Source of the DNA: an uncultured Alphaproteobacteria bacterium
Lineage (GTDB): Bacteria; Pseudomonadota; Alphaproteobacteria; CALKHQ01
Assembly: GCA_937988735.1 (NCBI GenBank)
Contig: CALKHQ010000264.1
Location: 1 to 6,739, forward strand
Direction: 5' to 3'
DNA length: 6,739 bases
Made by a program: the position numbers and the translations under genes. Position 1 is the first letter of the stretch, and the number at the start of each line of letters is the position of its first letter. Positions 1-5,590 of this stretch are shown piece after piece. Under the pieces are notes generated by a model, which was not told where the DNA came from, searched no databases, and was given only the letters and a program-made list of their open reading frames with translations.

Positions 1-1
1 C

Positions 2-106
<105 letters not shown>

Positions 107-148
107 GCCATCAGGCGCCACCGCTTCGCCACAGGCGATGTTCAGCTA

Positions 149-173
149 GTCTGCCGGACGGGGAGCGGCAGGC
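149..173 (+). repeat. Imperfect inverted repeat downstream of glmS
   Basis: GTCTGCCG (149-156) can pair with CGGCAGGC (166-173) around a 9-base loop, giving eight pairs of which one is G-T. It lies in the 136-base gap between glmS and the next gene and could be a weak glmS terminator or a leader structure for the gene at 216. No T-run follows, so it is not a canonical intrinsic terminator. A smaller hairpin (TCGCC/GGCGA, 126-138) precedes it. I saw no convincing promoter in 80-203. Confidence 0.35.
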
Positions 174-203
174 CGCCAGTGGCGTGGGCTCCCTTTGCAA
201 TTC

Positions 204-210
204 GGGGAGA
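204..210 (+). promoter_or_regulatory. Ribosome binding site deciding the start at 216
   Basis: GGGGAGA ends five bases before the ATG at 216. This favours that ATG over an in-frame TTG at 195, which would place the Shine-Dalgarno inside the coding region. Confidence 0.75.
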
Positions 211-215
211 CCGCA

Positions 216-1001
216 ATGAGCAGCTACAGCGCCTACGTTCCGCCCTTCACCACCGGGAGCATCCTCGGCACCGGCTTCGGCACGCTGTTCTCGCGATTCG
301 GTCCGATCGTGGTCGCATCGGCGCTGGTCCATCTGCCGCTGCTCGTGTTCTTCGTTGTGGCGACGCCGGAAGCCATCATCGACTACGCCACCACGCCGCT
401 GCTCAGCACCGCAGTGAACCTGCTGATGTCGTTCGTCCTGGCCGGCGTGCTGTCCGTGCTGGTCGTCAGCGCCCTGAAGGATGCCCGCACGGGCGTCGGC
501 TCCGCCTTCCTTGCCGCGCTGAAGCGGCTGCACAGCATCATCGGGGTCACGCTCCTGCTCGGCATCGTGATCGCGGTGCCGGCCGGCATCCTCGCCTTCA
601 TCGGCGTCCAGCTCGGCATGGCCGGCGCGATCGTGATGATGATCGCCGCGGTCGTGGTCGCCGTCGTGCTGGCGGCGCAGTTCTTTGTCGCCCTGCCGGT
701 CGCCGTCCTGGAGCGGCAGGACATGATCAGCGCGCTCGGCACCAGCTCCGACCTGACCCGCGGCCACCGGCTCAGCATCATCGGAGCGATGATCGTGGTC
801 GCGATCATCACCGGCGTCATCGGCTTCCTGTCCGGCAAGATCATCGAGCACTCGGTCGAAACCCTCGACGGCGTGAAGAACGCGATGTACGTCGCGATCG
901 GCATCGAGACGCTTATCGGGACGATCGGCCCCGTGCTTTCGGCCGCAGCCTACTACCTGCTGGCCGAGCCGGAGGGCCGGCTGGAGGGCGCGTTCGAGTG
1001 A
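216..1001 (+). CDS. Six-helix integral membrane protein, glycerophosphodiesterase membrane-domain-like
   Basis: A 261-residue, very hydrophobic protein with about six predicted membrane segments (residues ~29-48, 63-87, 107-131, 137-165, 186-208, 222-248) and no signal peptide. The stretch at ~158-190, ALPVAVLERQDMISALGTS followed by SDLTRGHRLSIIG, matches the pattern typical of the GPDPase_memb / YciC / DUF975-like superfamily: a helix end, then 'LE...ALxxSxxLTRGHRxxIxG', then another helix. These proteins lack a catalytic domain here and their role is mostly unknown; some are the membrane part of glycerophosphodiester phosphodiesterases. No GDPD catalytic domain is encoded in this gene or beside it, so the enzymatic name should not be transferred. 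The ATG at 216 is chosen for its Shine-Dalgarno. It lies on the same strand as glmS and the YqaA-like gene, but gaps of 136 and 138 bases make a tight operon doubtful. The superfamily assignment is moderate; membrane location is confident. Confidence 0.85.
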   Translation: MSSYSAYVPPFTTGSILGTGFGTLFSRFGPIVVASALVHLPLLVFFVVATPEAIIDYATTPLLSTAVNLLMSFVLAGVLSVLVVSALKDARTGVGSAFLAALKRLHSIIGVTLLLGIVIAVPAGILAFIGVQLGMAGAIVMMIAAVVVAVVLAAQFFVALPVAVLERQDMISALGTSSDLTRGHRLSIIGAMIVVAIITGVIGFLSGKIIEHSVETLDGVKNAMYVAIGIETLIGTIGPVLSAAAYYLLAEPEGRLEGAFE

Positions 1002-1058
1002 CCCCCGACATGGGATGCAGTTCATGCTTCCTGTCGTGCGCCGGGCCGTGAAGCCACG

Positions 1059-1064
1059 TATATA
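1059..1064 (+). promoter_or_regulatory. Candidate -10 element for the yqaA-like gene
   Basis: TATATA is the only AT-rich hexamer in the GC-rich 138-base gap before the gene at 1140. No good -35 hexamer stands 16-18 bases upstream, so this is only a suggestion. A start about seven bases downstream would put the inverted repeat at 1085-1117 in the leader. Confidence 0.3.
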
Positions 1065-1084
1065 GACCCCCGCGAGTCGCCGCG

Positions 1085-1117
1085 CCGCCGGCCGTGCCCT
1101 CGGGGGCCGGCCGGCGG
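1085..1117 (+). repeat. GC-rich inverted repeat in the leader of the yqaA-like gene
   Basis: CCGCCGGCC (1085-1093) is perfectly complementary to GGCCGGCGG (1109-1117) across a 15-base spacer. An alternative register pairs CCGGCC with a nearer GGCCGG. It ends ten bases before the ribosome binding site at 1128. It may terminate transcription from the upstream gene or structure the leader; there is no T-run after it. Confidence 0.45.
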
Positions 1118-1127
1118 TTGCCGTTGC

Positions 1128-1134
1128 GAGAGGA
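1128..1134 (+). promoter_or_regulatory. Ribosome binding site deciding the start at 1140
   Basis: GAGAGGA is five bases before the ATG at 1140. The overlapping ATG at 1136 lies in another frame and would be too close, at one base. Confidence 0.7.
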
Positions 1135-1139
1135 CATGG

Positions 1140-1751
1140 ATGGCCCTGCCCCGTTACCTGCGCATCGGCGCGGCGGTGGAATTCTGCATGAACTACGCCG
1201 ACACGCGCAGGGCGCTGTGGCTGTTCGGCATCCTCTCGGCGCTGGAAAGCGCGTTCCTCCCGATCCCCATCGACGCCGCGACCATCCCGATGATGCTGGT
1301 CAACAAGGCCCGCGTCTGGCTGGTCGCGGCGGTGGGCACGATCACCTCCGTCGCCGGCGGCATCGCCGGCTATCTCATCGGCTGGCTGACCTACGCCTCG
1401 ATCGGCGCCTGGCTGATCGACTTCTACGGGTTCGAGGAGCAGTTCGCCGCCTTCCAGACGGAGATGACCGAGAACCTGTGGCAGGGCGCGGTCGTGCTGC
1501 TGATAGGCGCGATCACGCCGGTGCCCTACAAGCTGACCTGCATCGTGGCCGGCTTCGTCGAATACGACTTCGCGATGTTCCTGCTGGTCAGCCTGGCCGG
1601 GCGCGCGCTCCGCTTCTATGCGATGGCCGTGGTGTTCTACTTCTTCGGCCCGCCCATCAAGCGCCTGCTGGTCCGCTACAAGACCGAATTCGCCATCCTG
1701 CTGGTCGTGGTCGTCGCCGGCGGCTTCGTCGCGCTGAAGTATCTGGTCTGA
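1140..1751 (+). CDS. yqaA: YqaA-like VTT/DedA-family membrane protein
   Basis: A 203-residue integral membrane protein. Hallmarks of the YqaA branch of the VTT (DedA/SNARE-associated) superfamily are visible: ALESAFLPIPID (residues 34-45) in the first re-entrant region, a Gly-rich helix TSVAGGIAGYLIGWL (69-83), the second re-entrant motif GAITPVPYKLTCIVAGF (123-139), and SLAGRALRFYAMAVVFYFFG (151-170), followed by a basic loop and a final helix (~184-199). Candidate functional residues are E36, D45, K131, R155 and R158; in DedA proteins acidic residues in the first motif and arginines in the second half are required for function. DedA relatives include undecaprenyl-phosphate and phospholipid flippases or proton-coupled transporters of the inner membrane; the substrate of YqaA itself is, to my knowledge, not settled. 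Length is typical for YqaA. It is convergent with the tRNA gene downstream. The symbol is given for the family, not as proof of orthology. Confidence 0.88.
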   Translation: MALPRYLRIGAAVEFCMNYADTRRALWLFGILSALESAFLPIPIDAATIPMMLVNKARVWLVAAVGTITSVAGGIAGYLIGWLTYASIGAWLIDFYGFEEQFAAFQTEMTENLWQGAVVLLIGAITPVPYKLTCIVAGFVEYDFAMFLLVSLAGRALRFYAMAVVFYFFGPPIKRLLVRYKTEFAILLVVVVAGGFVALKYLV

Positions 1752-1808
1752 CGCGCCGGCGGTTCTTCCCCGAGCTTTCCCCAAGGTCCCGGCGCATGTT
1801 CACGCCGC

Positions 1809-1830
1809 ATTCTGCAGTTCCGTGCAGAAT
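1809..1830. repeat. Perfect 8-bp inverted repeat between convergent genes
   Basis: ATTCTGCA (1809-1816) and TGCAGAAT (1823-1830) are exact reverse complements around a six-base spacer, in a locally AT-richer patch. It sits midway between the stop of the yqaA-like gene (1751) and the 3' end of tRNA-Thr (1882), which face each other. It could fold in transcripts of either strand and act as a shared terminator or processing stem, though neither strand has a T-run after it. Its symmetry would also suit a dimeric DNA-binding protein. A second weak stem (GGGACC/GGTCTT with G-T pairs, 1846-1862) follows on the plus strand. Confidence 0.55.
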
Positions 1831-1881
1831 TCCGCCAACACGCCGGGGACCTGAAGGGTCTTGTATCTCAGGGGGACAAGA

Positions 1882-1956
1882 TGGTGCCGCCGAGTGGAAT
1901 TGAACCACCGACCCCACCCTTACCAAGGGTGTGCTCTACCCCTGAGCTACGGCGGC
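1882..1956 (-). tRNA. tRNA-Thr (anticodon GGT)
   Basis: Read on the minus strand, a complete 75-base cloverleaf is present. The 7-bp acceptor stem is GCCGCCG with CGGCGGC. The D-arm is GCTC/GAGC around AGGGGTA. The anticodon stem is CACCC/GGGTG with loop TTGGTAA, so the anticodon is GGT, reading ACC and ACU threonine codons. The variable loop is 5 bases. The T-arm is GGTGG/CCACT with loop TTCAATT and one G-T pair. The discriminator A is followed by an encoded CCA. All stems pair without mismatch. It lies downstream of the aminotransferase gene on the same strand, 67 bases after its stop, and has a separate candidate promoter in that gap. Confidence 0.97.
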
Positions 1957-1971
1957 GCCCGGGAGGCGGGC

Positions 1972-2000
1972 TATATGGCACGGACCGGGCCGCGGCGCAA
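1972..2000 (-). promoter_or_regulatory. Candidate sigma-70 promoter of tRNA-Thr
   Basis: On the minus strand a -35-like TTGCGC (2000-1995) is followed by a 17-base spacer and a -10-like CATATA (1977-1972). The tRNA 5' end lies 15 bases past the -10, so a start about seven bases downstream would give an eight-base leader, as is common for stable RNA genes. Spacing and position fit well; the hexamers are only partly consensus. Confidence 0.5.
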
Positions 2001-2023
2001 GCACGCCGGCTCCGGCCACGATG

Positions 2024-3184
2024 TCAGCGCATCCCCGGCCAGTTCGCCAGGCGCTCCACCGCCTGCTCGATGTCGGCGGTCGGGCCGGCGAAGGAGAAGC
2101 GGACGAAGTGGCGGCCGCGGTCGGGGTCGAAGTCCACGCCGGGCGCGATGGCGATGTCCGTTTCCTCCAGCAGCCGGGCGCAGAACGCCTGGGAGTCGTC
2201 GGTGAGGTGGCCGACGTCGGCCCAGATGTAGAAGGCGCCGTCGGCCGGCGCGAGCTTCGTCAGGCCCGCCTTCGGCAGCCCTTCCAGCAGGATCGCGCGG
2301 TTGCGCGCATAGCCGGCGACGAGTTCGTCGAGAAGGTCGAGATGATCGAAGACGCAGGGCGCGGCAAGCTGGGGCAGCGTCGGCGGCGCGATGTTCAGGT
2401 TCTGGGTCAGGCATTCGATCGCGCGCAGCATCGGCTGCGGCACCACCATCCAGCCGAGGCGCCAGCCGGTCATCGAGAAGTACTTCGAGAAGCTGTTGAC
2501 CACGATGGCGTCGTCGGTCAGCGCGAGCGCCGTCGTGCCCGGGAAGCGGTAGGTGATGCCGTGGTAGATCTCGTCGGAGATCAGACGGGCGCCGTGGGCA
2601 GTGCACCAGTCCACCAGCGCGGCGAGCGACGGCCGGTCAAGCATCGCGCCGGCGGGGTTGGAGGGGCTGGCGACGATCACCCCGTCGATCGGCCCGTCGG
2701 CCAGCGCCGCATCCAGCATCGCCGGCGTCGGCTGGAAGTGGGTTTCCGGCCCGGTGGGCAGGCCCACCACCTGCAGCCCCAGCGACTTCAGGATGTGGCG
2801 GTAGGCGGGATAGGCCGGATAGCCGAGGGCGACGCGGTCGCCGGCGGCGAAGGCGGCGAGGAAGCTGAGCAGGAAACCGCCCGACGAGCCGACGGTGATG
2901 ACGACGCGGCCCGGATCGAGATCGACGTCGTAGCGCTCGCCGTAGAAGCGGGCGATGCGGGCGCGCAGGGGATCGACGCCCAGCGCGAGCGTGTAGCCGA
3001 GGCGGTGGCCGTCGATCGCCGCCTTCGCCGCCTCGCGCACCGGCTCCGGTGCGGGGGTGCCGGGCTGCCCGACCTCGAGGTGCAGCACGTGCCGCCCCTG
3101 GGCCTCGCGGTCCGCGGCGGCCTGCATCACGTCCATCACGATGAAGGGCGGCACCACGCCGCGCTCGGCGATCTTCAGCGTCAC
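2024..3184 (-). CDS. PLP-dependent class I/II aminotransferase (aspartate aminotransferase fold)
   Basis: A 386-residue protein with the usual order of fold-type I aminotransferase motifs. The N-terminal substrate loop is LHLEVGQPGTPAPEPV (residues 35-50). It has the glycine-rich cofactor-phosphate segment TVGSSGG (97-103), GYPAYPAYRH (121-130, aromatic residues near the ring), and the PSNPAG asparagine N176. SDEIYHGI provides D204 and Y207, which contact the pyridine ring. SFSKYFSMTGWRLGW contains the Schiff-base lysine K234 and the phosphate-binding R242. FVRFSFA contains R362, expected to bind the substrate alpha-carboxylate. All key residues are intact and the length is normal. The enzyme is cytosolic and would move an amino group between an amino acid and a 2-oxo acid; the specific substrate cannot be read from the sequence. 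Start: GTG at 3184, preceded by AGGGAG (3200-3195) at a ten-base spacing, and the protein aligns from there. It is divergent from the M48 protease gene. Subfamily is unresolved among AspC-, PatA- and YugH-like enzymes. Confidence 0.93.
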   Translation of the reverse strand: MTLKIAERGVVPPFIVMDVMQAAADREAQGRHVLHLEVGQPGTPAPEPVREAAKAAIDGHRLGYTLALGVDPLRARIARFYGERYDVDLDPGRVVITVGSSGGFLLSFLAAFAAGDRVALGYPAYPAYRHILKSLGLQVVGLPTGPETHFQPTPAMLDAALADGPIDGVIVASPSNPAGAMLDRPSLAALVDWCTAHGARLISDEIYHGITYRFPGTTALALTDDAIVVNSFSKYFSMTGWRLGWMVVPQPMLRAIECLTQNLNIAPPTLPQLAAPCVFDHLDLLDELVAGYARNRAILLEGLPKAGLTKLAPADGAFYIWADVGHLTDDSQAFCARLLEETDIAIAPGVDFDPDRGRHFVRFSFAGPTADIEQAVERLANWPGMR

Positions 3185-3319
3185 GGGGTCACTGCTCCCT
3201 GTCCTGCCACGGTCCTGCCATCTTGTGCCGCCGAGATCGGGGAGTCGCCCCGGCGTGCGACCGGATATACTGTGCGCCGGCCGCCGGCGCGAGGCGAATG
3301 CAGCAGGGGAGATCCGCAG
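3185..3319. promoter_or_regulatory. Divergent intergenic region, aminotransferase / M48 protease
   Basis: This 135-base gap must hold promoters for both outward genes. The one AT-rich patch is GATATACT near 3264-3271; TATACT (3266-3271) is a fair -10 for the plus-strand protease, about 50 bases before its start, but no good -35 stands at the right distance. Other visible structure: two direct copies of GTCCTGCCA (3201-3209 and 3212-3220) spaced 11 bases start to start, and a small stem CGGGG/CCCCG (3238-3252). These could be operator-like but none is recognised. Confidence 0.4.
3305..3312 (+). promoter_or_regulatory. Ribosome binding site deciding the GTG start at 3320
   Basis: AGGGGAGA ends seven bases before GTG at 3320. 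The frame is open far upstream, but only this start has a Shine-Dalgarno and places a proper signal peptide at the N-terminus. Confidence 0.7.
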
Positions 3320-4696
3320 GTGGAGGCGAGACGGACATCGGCATGGCCCGGACGCTGGCTGCGGCAGGCGGCGGCGGGGCTCGCGCTGCTCGGCATCCTG
3401 TTCGGCCAGGCGACGCCCGCGGCAGCGCAGCGCGGCGTCGTCCTGATCCGCGACGCCGAGATCGAGAACACGATCCGCGCCTACAGCCGGCCGATCTTCG
3501 AGGTCGCCGGGCTGAACCCGGACGCGATCTCGGTCTACCTGATCAGCGACCGCCGGCTGAACGCCTTCGTCGCCGGCGGCCAGAACATCTTCCTCAACAC
3601 CGGGCTGCTGATGGCGGCGAAGGATCCGGGCGGGGTGATCGGCGTGATCGCCCACGAGACCGGCCACATCGCCGGCGGCCATCTCGCGCGGCTGAACGCG
3701 GCGCTGAACAACGCAAGCGCGCAGCGCATCATCGACCTGCTGCTGGGCGTCGCGGCCGCCGTCGCCACCGGCAACCCGGGCGTCGGCGGCGCCGTGGTCG
3801 CCGGCAGCTCCTCCGGCACGCTGCGCTCCCTGCTCGCCTTCAACCGGTCGCAGGAAAGCGCCGCCGACCAGTCGGCGCTGACCTACCTCGACCGGCTCGG
3901 CTGGTCGGCGCGGGGCATCGCCGACTTCCTCGCGCTGCTGGAGGACCAGGAGCTGGTGGCCGCGCAGTACCAGGACCCCTATCTGCGCACCCACCCGATC
4001 ACCCGCGAGCGCGTCGAGTACGCCCGATACCACGTCCAGAACTCGCCCTACTCCGACGCCCGCTTCCCCGAGTCCTTCTACGTGATGCACGAGCGGATGC
4101 GGGCGAAGCTGATCGGCTTCACCGCCGGCCTCGCCCAGACGCTGCAGGCCTATCCGGAAAGCGACAACAGTCTCCCGGCGCGCTATGCCCGGGCCATCGC
4201 CCACGCCCAGCGGGGCGACCTCAACAGCGCGCTGCCGCTGATCGACTCGCTGCTGGCCGAGGCGCCGTCGGACCCCTATTTCCTCGAGCTCAAGGGCCAG
4301 ATCCTGTTCGAGAACGGGCGGATCGCCGAGGCGGTACCGCTGCTGCGCCAGGCGGTGGCGCTGGTGCCGGACGCCGGGCCGATCCGGCTGATGCTCGCCC
4401 GGGCGCTGCTGGAGCTGGACGACCCGGCCTATCTGGCCGAGGCGGTGGAGACGCTGCGGATCGCGCTGCGTCGCGAGCCGACCGACAGCCAGCTCTGGCG
4501 CTTCCTCGGCATCGCCTACGGCCGGCAGGGCGATCTCGGCAATGCCGCGCTGGCGCAGGCCGAGGCCTATTTCCACAACGGCAACAACGCGGACGCGCGC
4601 CAGCAGGCGCTGCGCGCCCAGCAGAACCTCCCCGCCGGATCGCCCGGCTGGCTGCGGGCGGAGGACATCCTCGCCGCAGCCGAGCGCGACGACTGA
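3320..4696 (+). CDS. Secreted M48-family zinc metalloprotease with C-terminal TPRs (BepA-like)
   Basis: A 458-residue protein. A Sec signal peptide spans residues ~1-36: a basic/tryptophan n-region, hydrophobic core AAAGLALLGILFG, and a likely cut after PAAA before QRG. The peptidase M48 domain follows at ~45-265. It has HETGH at 112-116 (zinc ligands H112 and H116, catalytic E113) and the third zinc ligand E179 in QESAADQSAL with D183. THPITRERV contains H225, which probably matches the regulatory/active-site histidine of the BepA 'THP' loop. A hydrophobic Gly/Ala-rich stretch (139-162) between the zinc motifs resembles the membrane-facing insert of such proteases. The C-terminal ~285-455 contains four or so TPR-like helical pairs that in BepA bind outer-membrane assembly clients. 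All catalytic residues are present and length fits the family (BepA is about 490). Expected role: periplasmic protease/chaperone for envelope proteins. The 21-base gap to the next gene suggests cotranscription. Start is GTG. The orthology label is left open because alphaproteobacterial M48-TPR proteins form their own group. Confidence 0.92.
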   Translation: MEARRTSAWPGRWLRQAAAGLALLGILFGQATPAAAQRGVVLIRDAEIENTIRAYSRPIFEVAGLNPDAISVYLISDRRLNAFVAGGQNIFLNTGLLMAAKDPGGVIGVIAHETGHIAGGHLARLNAALNNASAQRIIDLLLGVAAAVATGNPGVGGAVVAGSSSGTLRSLLAFNRSQESAADQSALTYLDRLGWSARGIADFLALLEDQELVAAQYQDPYLRTHPITRERVEYARYHVQNSPYSDARFPESFYVMHERMRAKLIGFTAGLAQTLQAYPESDNSLPARYARAIAHAQRGDLNSALPLIDSLLAEAPSDPYFLELKGQILFENGRIAEAVPLLRQAVALVPDAGPIRLMLARALLELDDPAYLAEAVETLRIALRREPTDSQLWRFLGIAYGRQGDLGNAALAQAEAYFHNGNNADARQQALRAQQNLPAGSPGWLRAEDILAAAERDD

Positions 4697-4717
4697 TCCC
4701 GCCGCGACGGCCTGTCC

Positions 4718-5521
4718 GTGCGCTGGCTGCTGCCCGCCGTCAGGGTGGATGCTGCGCATCCGGCGACCACCGCGTGGCTGCGCCGGCGGTTCGGCGCGGC
4801 GACGCTGGTGCTGTCGCCGCATTTCGACGACGCCGCCTATTCCGTCGCCGGCGTGATGCGGGCGCTGGCGCAGGCGGGCACCGCGGTCAGGATGCTGACC
4901 CTGTTCGGACGCTCCGCCTATGCCCCCAACCGGCCGGAGCTGGATGTGGACGGGGTCGTCGCACTGCGCCTGGCGGAGGATGCGGCCGCGGCCCGGCTGA
5001 TCCATCCGCAGCTCGCCACCGCCTGGCGGGACATTCCCGACGTGGCGCTGCGGCGCGGCCTGGCGGTGGAGGCGGTGGTGTCGAAGGCGCCGCTCGATGC
5101 CGAAAGCCAGACCCTGACCGACACGCTGGCGCGCGAGATCGAATCCAGCCTCGGCAAGGATGAAACCGTGGTGGCGCCGCTCGGCATGGGCTGGCACATC
5201 GATCACCGCATTGCTGCCGGGATCGGCGCCCGGCTGGCGCGCGGCGGCCGGACCGTACACTTCTACGAGGATCTGCCCTATGCTGGCTTCACGCGCAGCT
5301 CCCGCCTCTGGCTGGCCCAGGCGTGGCGGCTCCGGGTGGTCGGGCTGCCGTTGCGCGCGGCCGACATCGTGGTGCCGGATCTGGCCGGTCTGAAGCAGCA
5401 GGTATTCGGCTGCTACGCCTCCCAGGCGTCGGATGCGTTCTGGCGCGGCATCTCGCAGCAGATCCGCCGCCGCGCCGGCGCGGAAAGGTTGTGGATCGGC
5501 CGTCTCCCGGTGCAGGGATAG
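4718..5521 (+). CDS. PIG-L family zinc-dependent N-deacetylase
   Basis: A 267-residue protein with the LmbE/PIG-L signature. LVLSPHFDDAAYSVAG (residues 30-45) carries the PHxDD motif, with H35 and D38 as expected zinc ligands and D37 as the likely general base. GMGWHIDHRIA (156-166) carries the HxDH motif, with H163 as the third ligand and H160 a probable catalytic histidine. Relatives remove an acetyl group from GlcNAc-containing conjugates (GPI precursor, mycothiol precursor, teicoplanin-type or bacillithiol intermediates) or from other N-acetyl sugars. No signal peptide or membrane helix is evident, so it is probably cytosolic. It begins 21 bases after the protease gene and is followed 69 bases later by a glycosyltransferase, which supports a role in glycan or glycoconjugate synthesis. 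The GTG at 4718 has only a poor Shine-Dalgarno; another in-frame GTG stands at 4742, so the exact N-terminus is uncertain by eight residues. The catalytic core is unaffected. Confidence 0.9.
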   Translation: MRWLLPAVRVDAAHPATTAWLRRRFGAATLVLSPHFDDAAYSVAGVMRALAQAGTAVRMLTLFGRSAYAPNRPELDVDGVVALRLAEDAAAARLIHPQLATAWRDIPDVALRRGLAVEAVVSKAPLDAESQTLTDTLAREIESSLGKDETVVAPLGMGWHIDHRIAAGIGARLARGGRTVHFYEDLPYAGFTRSSRLWLAQAWRLRVVGLPLRAADIVVPDLAGLKQQVFGCYASQASDAFWRGISQQIRRRAGAERLWIGRLPVQG

Positions 5522-5580
5522 CGCAGGGCAGGATTCAGCTTGTGGAAGGATTCGGGGGCTACGCTGGCCCGAATCGCGGC

Positions 5581-5587
5581 GAGGAGG
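5581..5587 (+). promoter_or_regulatory. Ribosome binding site deciding the ATG at 5591
   Basis: GAGGAGG lies three bases before the ATG, with its first GAGG six bases away. It is the strongest Shine-Dalgarno in the window and rules against the in-frame TTG at 5540. The rest of the 69-base gap (5522-5590) shows no terminator or promoter that I can recognise. Confidence 0.75.
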
Positions 5588-5590
5588 ACC

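Noticed and set aside
195..215. Upstream TTG start for the first membrane protein
   Set aside because: The Shine-Dalgarno at 204-210 lies inside this extension and is ideally placed for the ATG at 216.
111..1784. A 557-codon minus-strand frame opposite both membrane-protein genes
   Set aside because: The translation is Asp/His/Arg/Gln-rich and repetitive, typical of the complement of hydrophobic GC-rich codons. The plus-strand genes have proper ribosome sites and membrane topology.
1798..1812. GTTC-N7-ATTC resembling the alphaproteobacterial LexA box (GTTC-N7-GTTC)
   Set aside because: It has one mismatch and lies between two convergent genes, not in a promoter, so a chance match is more likely.
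1861..2231. Short plus-strand frames crossing the tRNA (peptides such as RVELNHRPHPYQGCALP and PPSGIEPPTPPLPRVCS)
   Set aside because: These are the familiar false proteins produced by translating the antisense of a tRNA gene.
2021..4696. An 891-codon plus-strand frame ending at the protease stop
   Set aside because: Its first ~430 codons are antisense to the aminotransferase and have no recognisable motifs. The signal peptide and Shine-Dalgarno place the true start at 3320.
3223..5163. A 646-codon plus-strand frame overlapping the protease and deacetylase
   Set aside because: It is an out-of-frame Arg/Ala/Gly/Pro-rich shadow without motifs. The frames of the M48 and PIG-L genes carry the catalytic signatures.
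5540..5590. TTG start extending the glycosyltransferase by 17 residues
   Set aside because: There is no ribosome site before the TTG, while the ATG at 5591 follows GAGGAGG directly.
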